Below, piece after piece: positions 8,539 to 16,866 of a stretch of 64,000 bases of DNA (position 1 is the stretch's first letter; each line of letters begins with the position of its first letter). Location of the stretch: the NCBI GenBank assembly GCA_030715195.1, contig JAUYVI010000011.1:1-64000 (forward strand), in the 5' to 3' direction. The translations under genes and the position numbers were made by a program. The DNA comes from Dongia sedimenti. Its GTDB lineage: Bacteria > Pseudomonadota > Alphaproteobacteria > Dongiales > Dongiaceae. The notes under the pieces were generated by a model. That model worked only from the letters and a program-made list of their open reading frames with translations. It searched no databases and was not told the origin of the DNA.

Positions 8539-9578
8539 GCAAGAAGCAGATTGCCGTCATCGGCGACCATTTCATGAAAGCCGAGGCCTTCACCGACGCG
8601 CTGAAGGGCGTGCCCGGTCTCGATGCCGAGGTGCGGACCTTGACCTTGCCCTGGCCCGACCAGCCGATGAAGCATGGCTATGTCGATGGCGGCTTGAAGG
8701 GGTTGAAGGAATATCTCGGCGATCCCGACGAGGTGGTGCGTTTCGTCGATGGCGCCGAGATCCTGATCAACCACCTGGCGCCGATCAACGGCGAGATCCT
8801 CGACCGGCTGCCGAACCTCAAGCTGATCGCGGTCTCGCGCGGCGGACCGGTCAATATCGACGTCGCCGCCTGCAAGGCACACAATGTGAAACTGGTGAAC
8901 ACGCCCGGCCGCAACTCCTCCGCCGTGGCCGAGTTCACCATTTGCGCGATCCTGAACGAGACCCGCTTGATCCGCGCCGGCCACGAGGCCCTGCGTAAGG
9001 GGGTCTGGCGCGGCGACCTCTACCGCTTCGACATCATCGATTCCGAGCTCTCCGAGATGACCGTCGGCCTGATCGGCTACGGCCATATCGGCACCAAGGT
9101 CACCAAGCTGCTGAAGCCCTTCGGCTGCCGGATCCTGGTCGACGACCCCTATGTACCGCTGTCGCCCGAGGACGTGGCGGACGGTGTCAAGGCGGTCGAT
9201 CTCGACACCTTGCTCGGCGCGAGCGACGTGGTCAGCCTGCATGCAAGGGTCACCGAGGAGACCAAGGGATTCCTGGCGGCGAAGCAATTCGCGCGCATGA
9301 AGAAGGGTGCTTATTTCATCAACACGGCGCGCGGCCCGATGGTGAACTATGACGACCTCTATCAGGCGCTGAAGTCCAGGCATCTGCGCGGCGCCATGCT
9401 GGAGACCTTCTGGCTGGAGCCGGTGCCGGCGGATGCGCCGCTGCTGCAGCTTGACAATGTGACGCTGACCCCGCATATCGCCGGCGCCTCCAGGACCACC
9501 GTGCGGATCGCCGCAAGGATGATCGCGGAGGAAATCCGCCGTTACGCGGCCGGCGAGCCGCCGCTCAATCCCTTTTAA
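8535..9578 (+). CDS. D-isomer-specific 2-hydroxyacid dehydrogenase
   Basis: NAD-dependent dehydrogenase, 347 aa, of the phosphoglycerate-dehydrogenase-like superfamily. The Rossmann motif is GLIGYGHIGTKV (about residues 179-190). The substrate arginine lies in AVSRGGPVNID, and the catalytic histidine is in LTPHIAGAS near the C-terminus. The start ATG overlaps the kinase stop by 4 bp. Its presence between a kinase and a GlpD-like oxidase suggests that the pathway passes through a 2-hydroxy- or 2-keto-acid, or that the enzyme acts on a side product. The exact reaction is unknown. Confidence 0.8.
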   Translation: MSKKQIAVIGDHFMKAEAFTDALKGVPGLDAEVRTLTLPWPDQPMKHGYVDGGLKGLKEYLGDPDEVVRFVDGAEILINHLAPINGEILDRLPNLKLIAVSRGGPVNIDVAACKAHNVKLVNTPGRNSSAVAEFTICAILNETRLIRAGHEALRKGVWRGDLYRFDIIDSELSEMTVGLIGYGHIGTKVTKLLKPFGCRILVDDPYVPLSPEDVADGVKAVDLDTLLGASDVVSLHARVTEETKGFLAAKQFARMKKGAYFINTARGPMVNYDDLYQALKSRHLRGAMLETFWLEPVPADAPLLQLDNVTLTPHIAGASRTTVRIAARMIAEEIRRYAAGEPPLNPF

Positions 9579-9587
9579 ACCGAGGTT

Positions 9588-11111
9588 ATGGACAGTTACG
9601 ATATCCTGGTGGTCGGCGGTGGCGTGAACGGGGCCGGCATCGCCCGCGATGCCGCCGGCCGCGGGCTCTCGGTCCTGCTCTGCGAACGCGACGATCTCGC
9701 GCAAGGGACCTCGTCGCGCAGCGGCAAGCTGGTCCATGGCGGCTTGCGCTATCTCGAATATTACGAGTTCCGGCTGGTGCGCGAGGCGCTGATCGAGCGC
9801 GAGGTGCTGCTGAAGGCGGCGCCGCACATCATCTGGCCGATGCGCTTCGTCCTGCCGCATGTGCCGGAGCAGCGCCCGGCTTGGCTGGTGCGGCTCGGGC
9901 TCTTTCTCTACGACCATCTCGGCGGCCGCAAGATCCTCCCCGGCACAAGGACAATCGACCTGCCCAGGGATCCGGTGGGCCGGCCGCTGAAGCCCGAGTT
10001 CCGCAAGGCCTTCGAATATTCCGATTGTTGGGTCGATGACGCGCGCCTGGTCGTGCTGAACGCGCTCGACGCCGCGCAGCGCGGCGCGAAGATCCTGACC
10101 CGCACCGAGGTGGTCGGCGGCCGGCGCCAGGGCGAGAGCTGGGCGGTCGATCTGCGCGACCGCCGCTCCGGCGAGCAGCGCCGGGTGCAAGCGCGCTGCA
10201 TCGTGAATGCGGCCGGTCCCTGGGTCGAGCAGGCCTTGCAGGGCTTCGCGGGCACGACCAGCAGCCGCCGCGTCCGCCTGGTCAAGGGCAGCCATCTGGT
10301 GACCCGGAAGTTCTGGCAGGGCGACCAGGCCTACCTGCTGCAGAACGACGACAAGCGGGTCATCTTCGTCAACCCCTATGAGGGCAATCTCGCGCTGATC
10401 GGCACCACCGACATCGCCGTCGAGGGCAAGCCGGAGGACGCGCAGATCGACAACCGCGAGATCGACTATCTGCTGGCCGTGCTGCAGCGCTACTTCCGCG
10501 CGCCGCCGAGCCGTGCTGAGATCGTGCACGCCTTCTCCGGCGTGCGGCCGCTTTACGATGACAATGCCGAGAGTCCCTCGGCGGTGACCCGCGACTATAT
10601 CTTCGACATCGATCCCAAGGCACCGACCGCGGCCAACGCGCCGATCCTCTCGGTATTCGGCGGCAAGATCACCACCTATCGCAAGCTCGCCGAACACGCC
10701 CTCGACCGGCTGCAGCCGGCCTTCCCGAAGATGACCAGGGCCTGGACCGCGAGCGCGTCGCTGCCCGGCGGAGACATCCCGGATGCTGATTTCGATCGCT
10801 GGCTGGCCGCGTTTCAGGCGCGTCATGCCTTTCTCTCCGCCGACCTGGCGCGGCATTACGGCCGGCTCTACGGCACGCGCGCCGAGGCGCTGCTTGATGG
10901 TGCGACCAGCCTGGCCGATCTCGGGCGGCATTTCGGCGCGCTGCTCTATGAGCGCGAAGCGGTCTTCCTCCAGCAGACCGAATGGGCGATCGACGCCGAG
11001 GACATCCTCGATCGCCGCACCAAGCACGGATTGCACCTGACGCCGGACGAACGCGCGGCGTTCAGCGCCTGGATCAGCGGCAGCGCGCCGCGCGCGCTTC
11101 TGAGCAACTGA
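9588..11111 (+). CDS. GlpD-like FAD-dependent polyol-phosphate dehydrogenase
   Basis: Flavoprotein of 507 aa with the GlpD/DAO fold. The FAD-binding motif is ILVVGGGVNGAGIARDAAGRG at the N-terminus. The GlpD-specific TSSRSGKLVHGGLRYLE (about residues 43-60) and the C-terminal GlpD domain (from about 390) are also present. The family includes glycerol-3-phosphate and erythritol-phosphate (EryB) dehydrogenases, which oxidise a polyol phosphate at the inner face of the membrane and feed electrons to quinone. In this operon it most likely oxidises the product of one of the kinases to a ketose phosphate. It shares one base with the next gene. Confidence 0.83.
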   Translation: MDSYDILVVGGGVNGAGIARDAAGRGLSVLLCERDDLAQGTSSRSGKLVHGGLRYLEYYEFRLVREALIEREVLLKAAPHIIWPMRFVLPHVPEQRPAWLVRLGLFLYDHLGGRKILPGTRTIDLPRDPVGRPLKPEFRKAFEYSDCWVDDARLVVLNALDAAQRGAKILTRTEVVGGRRQGESWAVDLRDRRSGEQRRVQARCIVNAAGPWVEQALQGFAGTTSSRRVRLVKGSHLVTRKFWQGDQAYLLQNDDKRVIFVNPYEGNLALIGTTDIAVEGKPEDAQIDNREIDYLLAVLQRYFRAPPSRAEIVHAFSGVRPLYDDNAESPSAVTRDYIFDIDPKAPTAANAPILSVFGGKITTYRKLAEHALDRLQPAFPKMTRAWTASASLPGGDIPDADFDRWLAAFQARHAFLSADLARHYGRLYGTRAEALLDGATSLADLGRHFGALLYEREAVFLQQTEWAIDAEDILDRRTKHGLHLTPDERAAFSAWISGSAPRALLSN

Positions 11112-12385
11112 TGGCGCGCGAGCTCTTCCTCGGCATCGACCTCGGCACCGGCGGCGTGCGGGCCTGCGCCATCGACGCGGCGGCGCAAATCGTCGGCACC
11201 GCCACGACCGCGCTCCCGGCGCCGCGCCAGGCGGGCGACGCGATCGACCAGGCGCCGGCGCTTTGGTGGACGGCGGTCGTAGAGACCATCGGCAAGCTCG
11301 AGCTCGACCGTGCGGCGATCGCGCGCATCTCGGTCGATGGCACGTCGGGGACGCTGCTGCTGACCGATGGCGACGGCGTGCCGCTGACGCCGGGCCTGAT
11401 GTACAACGATGCGCGGGCCGGCGCGGAGGCCACGCGGATCGGCGGGATCGCGCCGGCCGAAAGCGGTGCCCATGGCCGCAGCAGCGCGCTGGCGAAGCTG
11501 CTGCACCTGCTGGCACAGGGCGGCGCGGCGCCGAAGCATGCTTTGCACCAGGCCGACTGGATCGCCGGGAAATTGGCCGGGCGGTTCGACGGCAGCGATG
11601 AGAACAATGCGCTGAAGCTTGGTTACGATCCGGTGACCCGGCGCTGGCCGGATTGGCTGGACAAGTTGGACGTGCCCCGCGCACTGCTGCCGCAGGTGCG
11701 CGTTCCGGGTACGGAGATCGGTGTCATCGACGCGCAGATGGCGCGGCTTCTCGGTCTCTCGCCCTCGACCCGCATCCATGCCGGCACCACCGACGGCGTC
11801 GCGGCCTTCATCGCCACCCGCGCCAGCCAACCCGGCGATGCCGTCTCCTCACTGGGCACCACGCTGGTGGTGAAGCTGCTGGCCGATAAGCCGGTCTTCG
11901 CCGCGGATCAGGGCATCTACTCGCATCGCCTGGGCGATCGCTGGCTGGCCGGCGGCGCCTCGAACACCGGCGGCGCCGCGCTGCTCGCGCATTTCTCCGC
12001 CGCGCAGCTCGAGGCGATGACCCCGAAACTGAAGCCCGCACAGCCGACCGGCCTCGACTACTACCCGCTGCCCAAGCCCGGCGAGCGCTTCCCGATCGCC
12101 GATCCCAATCTCGCACCGCGGGTGACGCCCCGGCCGGATGACGATGTCACCTTCTTTCAGGGTCTGCTCGAAGGTGTCGCGGCGATCGAGGCCATGGCCT
12201 ATCGCCGCCTCGGTGAGCTCGGTGCGCCGGCGCTGCGCCGCGTCATCTCGATCGGCGGCGGCGCCAAGAACGCGGCTTGGAGCGAGATCCGGCATCGTCT
12301 GCTCGGCGTGCCGGTGGCCGTGGCCGAGCAGACCGAGGCCAGCTACGGCGCCGCTTTGTTGGCCCTGCATGCGGGTCCGCCATGA
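11111..12385 (+). CDS. FGGY-family kinase (short, ribulokinase-like)
   Basis: Second kinase of the operon, 424 aa, shorter than most FGGY proteins. N-terminal LGIDLGTGGVRACAID, VDGTSGTLLL and the base region HAGTTDGVAAFIA are present, and the C-terminal ISIGGGAKNAAWSEIR is an ATP-site motif. It resembles the compact D-ribulokinase-type branch. ATG 11111 overlaps the previous stop by one base; upstream in-frame sequence is inside the GlpD-like gene. It may phosphorylate a ketose intermediate distinct from the substrate of the 6973-8538 kinase. Confidence 0.8.
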   Translation: MARELFLGIDLGTGGVRACAIDAAAQIVGTATTALPAPRQAGDAIDQAPALWWTAVVETIGKLELDRAAIARISVDGTSGTLLLTDGDGVPLTPGLMYNDARAGAEATRIGGIAPAESGAHGRSSALAKLLHLLAQGGAAPKHALHQADWIAGKLAGRFDGSDENNALKLGYDPVTRRWPDWLDKLDVPRALLPQVRVPGTEIGVIDAQMARLLGLSPSTRIHAGTTDGVAAFIATRASQPGDAVSSLGTTLVVKLLADKPVFAADQGIYSHRLGDRWLAGGASNTGGAALLAHFSAAQLEAMTPKLKPAQPTGLDYYPLPKPGERFPIADPNLAPRVTPRPDDDVTFFQGLLEGVAAIEAMAYRRLGELGAPALRRVISIGGGAKNAAWSEIRHRLLGVPVAVAEQTEASYGAALLALHAGPP

Positions 12386-13239
12386 CGGAAATGATTGCCC
12401 GCCTGCAGCAAATCGCCGACCGGTTCGACCACGTCCTGCTCGATCAATACGGCGTGCTGCATCACGGCAAGGGCGTGTTCGTGGAGGCGCGCGACTGCGT
12501 CGCCAGCCTGCACGACCGCGGCAAGACCATCCTCGTCCTCTCCAATTCCGGAAAGCGCTCCGCGGACAATCTGCACCGCATCGCCAAGGCCGGACTGGAG
12601 CCTGCGCTCTATGACGGCGTGCTTTCCTCCGGCGAGGTCGCCTGGCAGGGGTTGCGTGATCGGAAATCCGTTCCGTTCACCCAGGTCGGGCGCCGCTGCT
12701 TCCTGGTGACGCGCGGTCCGGATCGCGGCGTGGTCGATGGGCTCGACCTGGAGCTGGTCGATCTCGAAGCGGCGGATTTCATCCTGCTGGCCGGTCTCGA
12801 CGACGGCGACACCGATATCGGCGCCTGGCGCGAGCGATTGGCCGCGGCTGCGGCGCGCAACGTGCCGATGCTCTGCGCCAATCCCGACCTCACCATGTTC
12901 ACCGATTCCGGATTGCTGCCGGCGCCCGGTGCGCTGGCGCAGTTCTATGAAGGGCTCGGCGGCGCGGTGTCCTATATCGGCAAGCCGCACCGGGTGATCT
13001 TCGAGGCCGCGCTGCAGGCGCTGGGCCATCCCAAGCCGGAGCGCGTGTTGATGATCGGGGATTCGCTCGATCATGATATTCTCGGCGGACGCAATGCCGG
13101 GATCCTGACCTTGCTGGTCACCTCGGGCGTGCACCGCGAGGCTCTGGTGGGCTCGACCGATATCACGGGCAGCCTGTTGCGGCTTGCGGGATCCGCGGCG
13201 CGGATGCCGCATTGGGCGATCGACCGGCTGGTCTGGTAG
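12382..13239 (+). CDS. HAD-superfamily class IIA phosphatase
   Basis: Cytoplasmic hydrolase, 285 aa, of the HAD-IIA (NagD-like) type. Motif I is LLDQYGVLHHG, where the nucleophile Asp is followed two residues later by Tyr rather than Asp, as seen in one HAD-IIA subfamily. Motif II is LVLSNSGKRS, and motif IV is MIGDSLDHDILGG near the C-terminus. The cap domain lies in between. The start ATG overlaps the kinase stop by 4 bp. It may dephosphorylate a pathway or dead-end sugar phosphate. Confidence 0.8.
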   Translation: MTEMIARLQQIADRFDHVLLDQYGVLHHGKGVFVEARDCVASLHDRGKTILVLSNSGKRSADNLHRIAKAGLEPALYDGVLSSGEVAWQGLRDRKSVPFTQVGRRCFLVTRGPDRGVVDGLDLELVDLEAADFILLAGLDDGDTDIGAWRERLAAAAARNVPMLCANPDLTMFTDSGLLPAPGALAQFYEGLGGAVSYIGKPHRVIFEAALQALGHPKPERVLMIGDSLDHDILGGRNAGILTLLVTSGVHREALVGSTDITGSLLRLAGSAARMPHWAIDRLVW

Positions 13240-13263
13240 CGGATTTGGTGAGAAGAGGACGAG

Positions 13264-14301
13264 ATGCAGCAACCCGGATTTCTCGATGACCTGCGCCGCA
13301 TGTCGGCGCGGGTCGGCGGCAACATCCTGCTGGTGCAGGGCGCGGGCGGGAACAGCTCGGTCAAGCACGACGACGTGCTCTGGGTGAAGGCGTCCGGCGC
13401 CTGGCTCTCCGAGGCCAGGGACAAGGCCATGTTCGTCCCGGTCGAGCTCGCCGGCGCGCGCGCGGCGCTCGCCGCGGGCAACGAGAAGATGCCGGTGGCG
13501 GGCGGCTTCGGCGAGATCACGCTGCGTGCCTCGATCGAGACCTCGCTCCATGCGCTGATGCCGCATCCCGTGGTGCTGCATGTCCATGCCGTCAACACCA
13601 TCGCCTGGGCGGCCTTGGACGGCGTCGAGGGCGAGCTAGCGCAGCGCCTGCAAGGCCTCGCCTGGCGGCAACTGCCCTACCGCCGGCCGGGTCTGCCGTT
13701 GAGCCAGGTCGTCGCCGAGCACACCGCGAAGACCCGCGCCGATGTACTCATCCTCGGCAATCACGGGCTGCTGGTCGGCGCCGAGAGCTGCGACGCCGCC
13801 GAGGCGCTGATCGCCGAGGTCGAGCGTCGGTTGGAGCTGAAGCCGCGCGCGGCACCGGCCGGCGATCTCCGCGCGCTGCATCGGCTCTGCAGCGGCACCG
13901 CCTATCGGCCGGCAAGCGACGAAGCCTGCCACGCCCTTGCGACCAACCCGCAGAACTTCGCCCTCGCCACCAAGGGCTCGCTCTATCCCGACCATGTCGT
14001 CTTCCTTGGGCCGGCTCTGCCGAGCCTGGCCGCCGACGGCGATCTCGGGAAGCTGGTCGCCGATGCCGAGAGTCAGAATGTGCCGCCGCCGGTCGCCCTG
14101 CTGGTGCCCGGCGCCGGCGCCATCATCCGCCAGGATGCGAGTGCCGGCGCGGAAGCGATGCTGGTCTGCCTCGGCCTGGTGGTCGCGCGCATTCCGGAGA
14201 CGGCCAAGGTGCGCTATCTCCCCGGCCCCGAGGAGCAGGCCTTGCTCAACTGGGATGCCGAGCGCTATCGCCAGCAGATGATGAAGGCGCGCTCAGCGTA
14301 A
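13264..14301 (+). CDS. Class II aldolase/adducin-family protein
   Basis: 345 aa. The N-terminal two thirds are a class II aldolase domain: QGAGGNSSVK phosphate/backbone loop, ASIETSLHALM, the metal-binding His pair in LHVHAVNTIAW, and a further metal histidine in ILGNHGLLVG. Such enzymes use zinc to cleave ketose phosphates such as fuculose- or rhamnulose-1-phosphate. The C-terminal extension (about 220-345) resembles the linker of larger aldolase/dehydrogenase proteins, but no dehydrogenase domain follows. RBS GAAGAGGACG precedes the ATG. As the last gene of the operon it probably carries out the carbon-carbon cleavage. Confidence 0.82.
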   Translation: MQQPGFLDDLRRMSARVGGNILLVQGAGGNSSVKHDDVLWVKASGAWLSEARDKAMFVPVELAGARAALAAGNEKMPVAGGFGEITLRASIETSLHALMPHPVVLHVHAVNTIAWAALDGVEGELAQRLQGLAWRQLPYRRPGLPLSQVVAEHTAKTRADVLILGNHGLLVGAESCDAAEALIAEVERRLELKPRAAPAGDLRALHRLCSGTAYRPASDEACHALATNPQNFALATKGSLYPDHVVFLGPALPSLAADGDLGKLVADAESQNVPPPVALLVPGAGAIIRQDASAGAEAMLVCLGLVVARIPETAKVRYLPGPEEQALLNWDAERYRQQMMKARSA

Positions 14302-14312
14302 GCCGGGCGCTG

Positions 14313-15086
14313 CTATCCGCTGAGTGTCTCCGCCATGCGGGCGGCAGCCTGGCGGAAGGTCGCAAGGCATTCGACCGCACGGGCCAAGCTGAAGCGGACG
14401 CTGGGCGCATGGCAGGCGATGGCCGCGACCACCACGCCGTTGGAATCGCGCACCGGCACCGCGATGGCGGTCAGCCCCAGCAGGAATTCCTCCCGATCTA
14501 GGCTGTAACCCTGTGCCGCGATTGCCGTGAGTTCGGCCTCGAAGGCGCCCGGCTCGACGATCGTGTTCGGCGTGAACGGCGAGAGAGCGATGGTCTTGAG
14601 GATGCGCGCCCGATGGGCTTCGGGCAGAAAGGCGAGCAGCAGCTTGCCGCTCGCCGTGCAGTGCATCGGCACGCGTGAGCCGGGTTCGAGATGGAGCCGG
14701 AGCGGCCAACGCGCCTCGACACGGTCGAGATAGATGACCTCATCGCCGCTGAGGGCGGTGAAGTTGCAGGTCTCGCCCACGGCGTCGACGACGCTTTGCA
14801 GGATCGCCCGCCGCTCGGGCCCGGCACCTCCCCTTTGGACGTTGAGCGCAAGGCGCAACAGGCGCGGCCCCACGATGTAATGATGGCCCCCGGGTTCGCG
14901 CGCCAGATAGCCGCTGGTCGAGAGACGCTGGCAAAGCCGGTGCACGGTCGGCTTCGGCAGGTCGAGCATGCCGCACAATTCGGCGATCGTGAGCGCCCGC
15001 CCCGCCGCCGCCACCGCATCGATGAGGTCGAGCCCACGCCCGACCGCGCCCGCCGTCTCGCGTTCACGCTGCTGCTTGGAAACCAC
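14313..15086 (-). CDS. IclR-family transcriptional regulator
   Basis: 257 aa, normal IclR length. N-terminal winged helix-turn-helix (about 12-75: AVGRGLDLIDAVAAAGRALT and LPKPTVHRLCQRLSTSGYL) and a C-terminal GAF-like effector domain with CTASGKLLLAFLP and LTAIAVPVRDSNG. GTG start with a good RBS (AAAGGAG). It is convergent with the aldolase gene (11-bp gap) and divergent from the GMC oxidoreductase. Overlapping palindromes lie in the shared promoter. It very likely controls the oxidoreductase and MFS genes, and itself. Confidence 0.87.
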   Translation of the reverse strand: MVSKQQRERETAGAVGRGLDLIDAVAAAGRALTIAELCGMLDLPKPTVHRLCQRLSTSGYLAREPGGHHYIVGPRLLRLALNVQRGGAGPERRAILQSVVDAVGETCNFTALSGDEVIYLDRVEARWPLRLHLEPGSRVPMHCTASGKLLLAFLPEAHRARILKTIALSPFTPNTIVEPGAFEAELTAIAAQGYSLDREEFLLGLTAIAVPVRDSNGVVVAAIACHAPSVRFSLARAVECLATFRQAAARMAETLSG

Positions 15087-15115
15087 CTTGCGCTCCTTTC
15101 AGACGGAATCTACCG

Positions 15116-15148
15116 TGTCTCGTATAATGAGACAATTCGTCTCATTAT
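15116..15148. promoter_or_regulatory. Overlapping palindromic operators of the IclR divergon
   Basis: Two interlocked inverted repeats are visible. TGTCTC (15116-15121) pairs with GAGACA (15129-15134). ATAATGAGAC (15124-15133) pairs perfectly with GTCTCATTAT (15139-15148). The result is three alternating GTCTC half-sites. A -35-like TTGACT (15152-15157) for the GMC gene follows immediately. Likely binding sites for the divergent IclR protein. Confidence 0.65.
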
Positions 15149-15161
15149 CTGTTGACTCCCT

Positions 15162-15179
15162 GGTTGATTTTGATCAACC
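15162..15179. promoter_or_regulatory. Second palindrome upstream of the GMC gene
   Basis: GGTTGAT-TTTG-ATCAACC, perfect 7-bp arms, lies 27 bp before the GMC start codon. It is distinct in sequence from the GTCTC sites. It may be an operator for another regulator or the downstream half of the promoter region. Confidence 0.4.
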
Positions 15180-15206
15180 CTGGCCCCAGGGGAGAAAGAC
15201 ACCAAC

Positions 15207-16835
15207 ATGAGTGTCAGCTCAAACGAAGAGGCGGACTTCGTCATCATCGGCGCCGGCTCGGCCGGCTGCGTGTTGGCCAATCGCCTGTCGGAGAACGGGC
15301 GGCACCGCGTCGTGCTGCTCGAGGCCGGTCCCCGCGATCGCAATTTCTGGATTCACTTGCCGATCGGCTACGGCAAGACGATGTGGGACCCCCGCATCAA
15401 CTGGCGTTTCAAGACCGAGCCAGAGCCTTCGATGATGGGGCGGCAGATCTATTGGCCGCGCGGGCGGGTGCTTGGCGGATCTTCTTCCATCAACGGGCTG
15501 ATCGCGATCCGCGGGCAGGCCGAGGATTACGACGGCTGGCGCCAGTTGGGAAACCAGGGCTGGGGCTGGGACGACGTCTTGCCCTATTTCCGCAAACTGG
15601 AAAACGCCGCTGATTTCGTCGGCGATCCGCTGCATGGTGACCATGGCCCATTGCGTGTCAGTGGAATTGCCGCCAAGCACCCGATCATCGAAGCGGTCAT
15701 TGCCGCTGCGGGCAAGCTCGGCGTACCGTTCACCGCGGATTTCAACGGTGCAAGACAGGAAGGGGTCGGCTACTTCCAACTCACCACGCACCGTGGCTGG
15801 CGCCAGAGCAGTGCCGTCGCCTATCTCCGGCCCGCGGAGAAGCGATCGAACCTCCGGGTCGTTTGCAACGCCCTGGCGACGCAGGTCCATTTCGACAGCG
15901 GGCGTGCCAGCGCCGTCGAGTACCTTGTACACGGCCGGCCGCATCGCCTCGCCGCACGACGCGGCATCGTGCTCGCGGCTGGCGCCGTGCAATCGCCGCA
16001 GCTGCTGATGCTGTCCGGCATCGGTCCCGCGGAGCATCTCGCCGAAAACGGCATCGCACCCTTGGTGGATCTCCCGGGCGTGGGCGGGAATCTCCAAGAC
16101 CACCTGCAAATCCGCCTCATCTATCGCCTCAACCGCCCCATCAGCACCAACGACACCTTGCGGTCGTTCCTTGGGCGGGCTCGGATCGGCCTGGAATGGC
16201 TGATCTCGCGCAGCGGCCCGCTCGGCATCGGCATCAATCAGGGCGGGCTGTTCACCCGCGTTCTTCCGGAATCCGCCACGCCGGATATTCAGTTCCATAT
16301 CGCCACGCTGTCGGCCGACATGGCCGGCGGACAAGTGCATGATTTCTCCGGCATGACGCTCTCCGTCTGCCAGTTGCGTCCGGAGAGCACGGGCACCATC
16401 CGCCTCGGCGGTCCCGACCCGCTCCGGGCGCCACGCATTCAGGCCAATTATCTCAGCACCGAAACGGATCGTCGCTGCGCGGTGGCCGGCATCAAGTTCG
16501 CGAGAAGCGTTGCCGCGACGCCGCCGCTCGCCGATCTGATCGAAAGCGAATTCACGCCAGGCCCGGCGAATGCCGGCGGCGACGATGATCTGCTGGCTTT
16601 CGCCCGGCAATATGGTGCCACCATCTTCCATCCGGCGGGAACCTGTCGCATGGGCCCGTCGAGCGAGACAAACGGCGTCGTCGATCCACGCCTGCGCGTC
16701 CGCGGTGTCGCCAATCTCTGGGTGGCCGATTGCTCGGTCATGCCGCGCCTCGTCTCCGGCAACACCAACCTACCCACGATCATGATCGCCGAAAAGGCAG
16801 CCGATCTCATCAAAGAGGAAGTCGAACGAGCGTAA
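15207..16835 (+). CDS. GMC-family FAD-dependent oxidoreductase
   Basis: 542 aa flavoenzyme of the glucose-methanol-choline family. FAD motif VIIGAGSAGCVLANRLSE (about 11-28), GMC signature 1 region WPRGRVLGGSSSINGLI (about 87-103), and the C-terminal catalytic His/Asn segment with HPAGTCRMG and SGNTNLPTIMIAEKAA. No signal peptide is seen, so it is probably cytoplasmic. Family members oxidise alcohols such as choline. It is followed after 31 bp by an MFS transporter, which presumably imports its substrate or a related compound. Substrate unknown. Confidence 0.87.
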   Translation: MSVSSNEEADFVIIGAGSAGCVLANRLSENGRHRVVLLEAGPRDRNFWIHLPIGYGKTMWDPRINWRFKTEPEPSMMGRQIYWPRGRVLGGSSSINGLIAIRGQAEDYDGWRQLGNQGWGWDDVLPYFRKLENAADFVGDPLHGDHGPLRVSGIAAKHPIIEAVIAAAGKLGVPFTADFNGARQEGVGYFQLTTHRGWRQSSAVAYLRPAEKRSNLRVVCNALATQVHFDSGRASAVEYLVHGRPHRLAARRGIVLAAGAVQSPQLLMLSGIGPAEHLAENGIAPLVDLPGVGGNLQDHLQIRLIYRLNRPISTNDTLRSFLGRARIGLEWLISRSGPLGIGINQGGLFTRVLPESATPDIQFHIATLSADMAGGQVHDFSGMTLSVCQLRPESTGTIRLGGPDPLRAPRIQANYLSTETDRRCAVAGIKFARSVAATPPLADLIESEFTPGPANAGGDDDLLAFARQYGATIFHPAGTCRMGPSSETNGVVDPRLRVRGVANLWVADCSVMPRLVSGNTNLPTIMIAEKAADLIKEEVERA

Positions 16836-16866
16836 GAAAACAACAAGACAACAAGGGGAGGAAAGA

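Noticed and set aside
8532-11684. 1050-codon open frame on the minus strand across the dehydrogenase and GlpD-like genes
   Set aside because: Covers three well-supported plus-strand genes and has no recognisable domain; shadow ORF.
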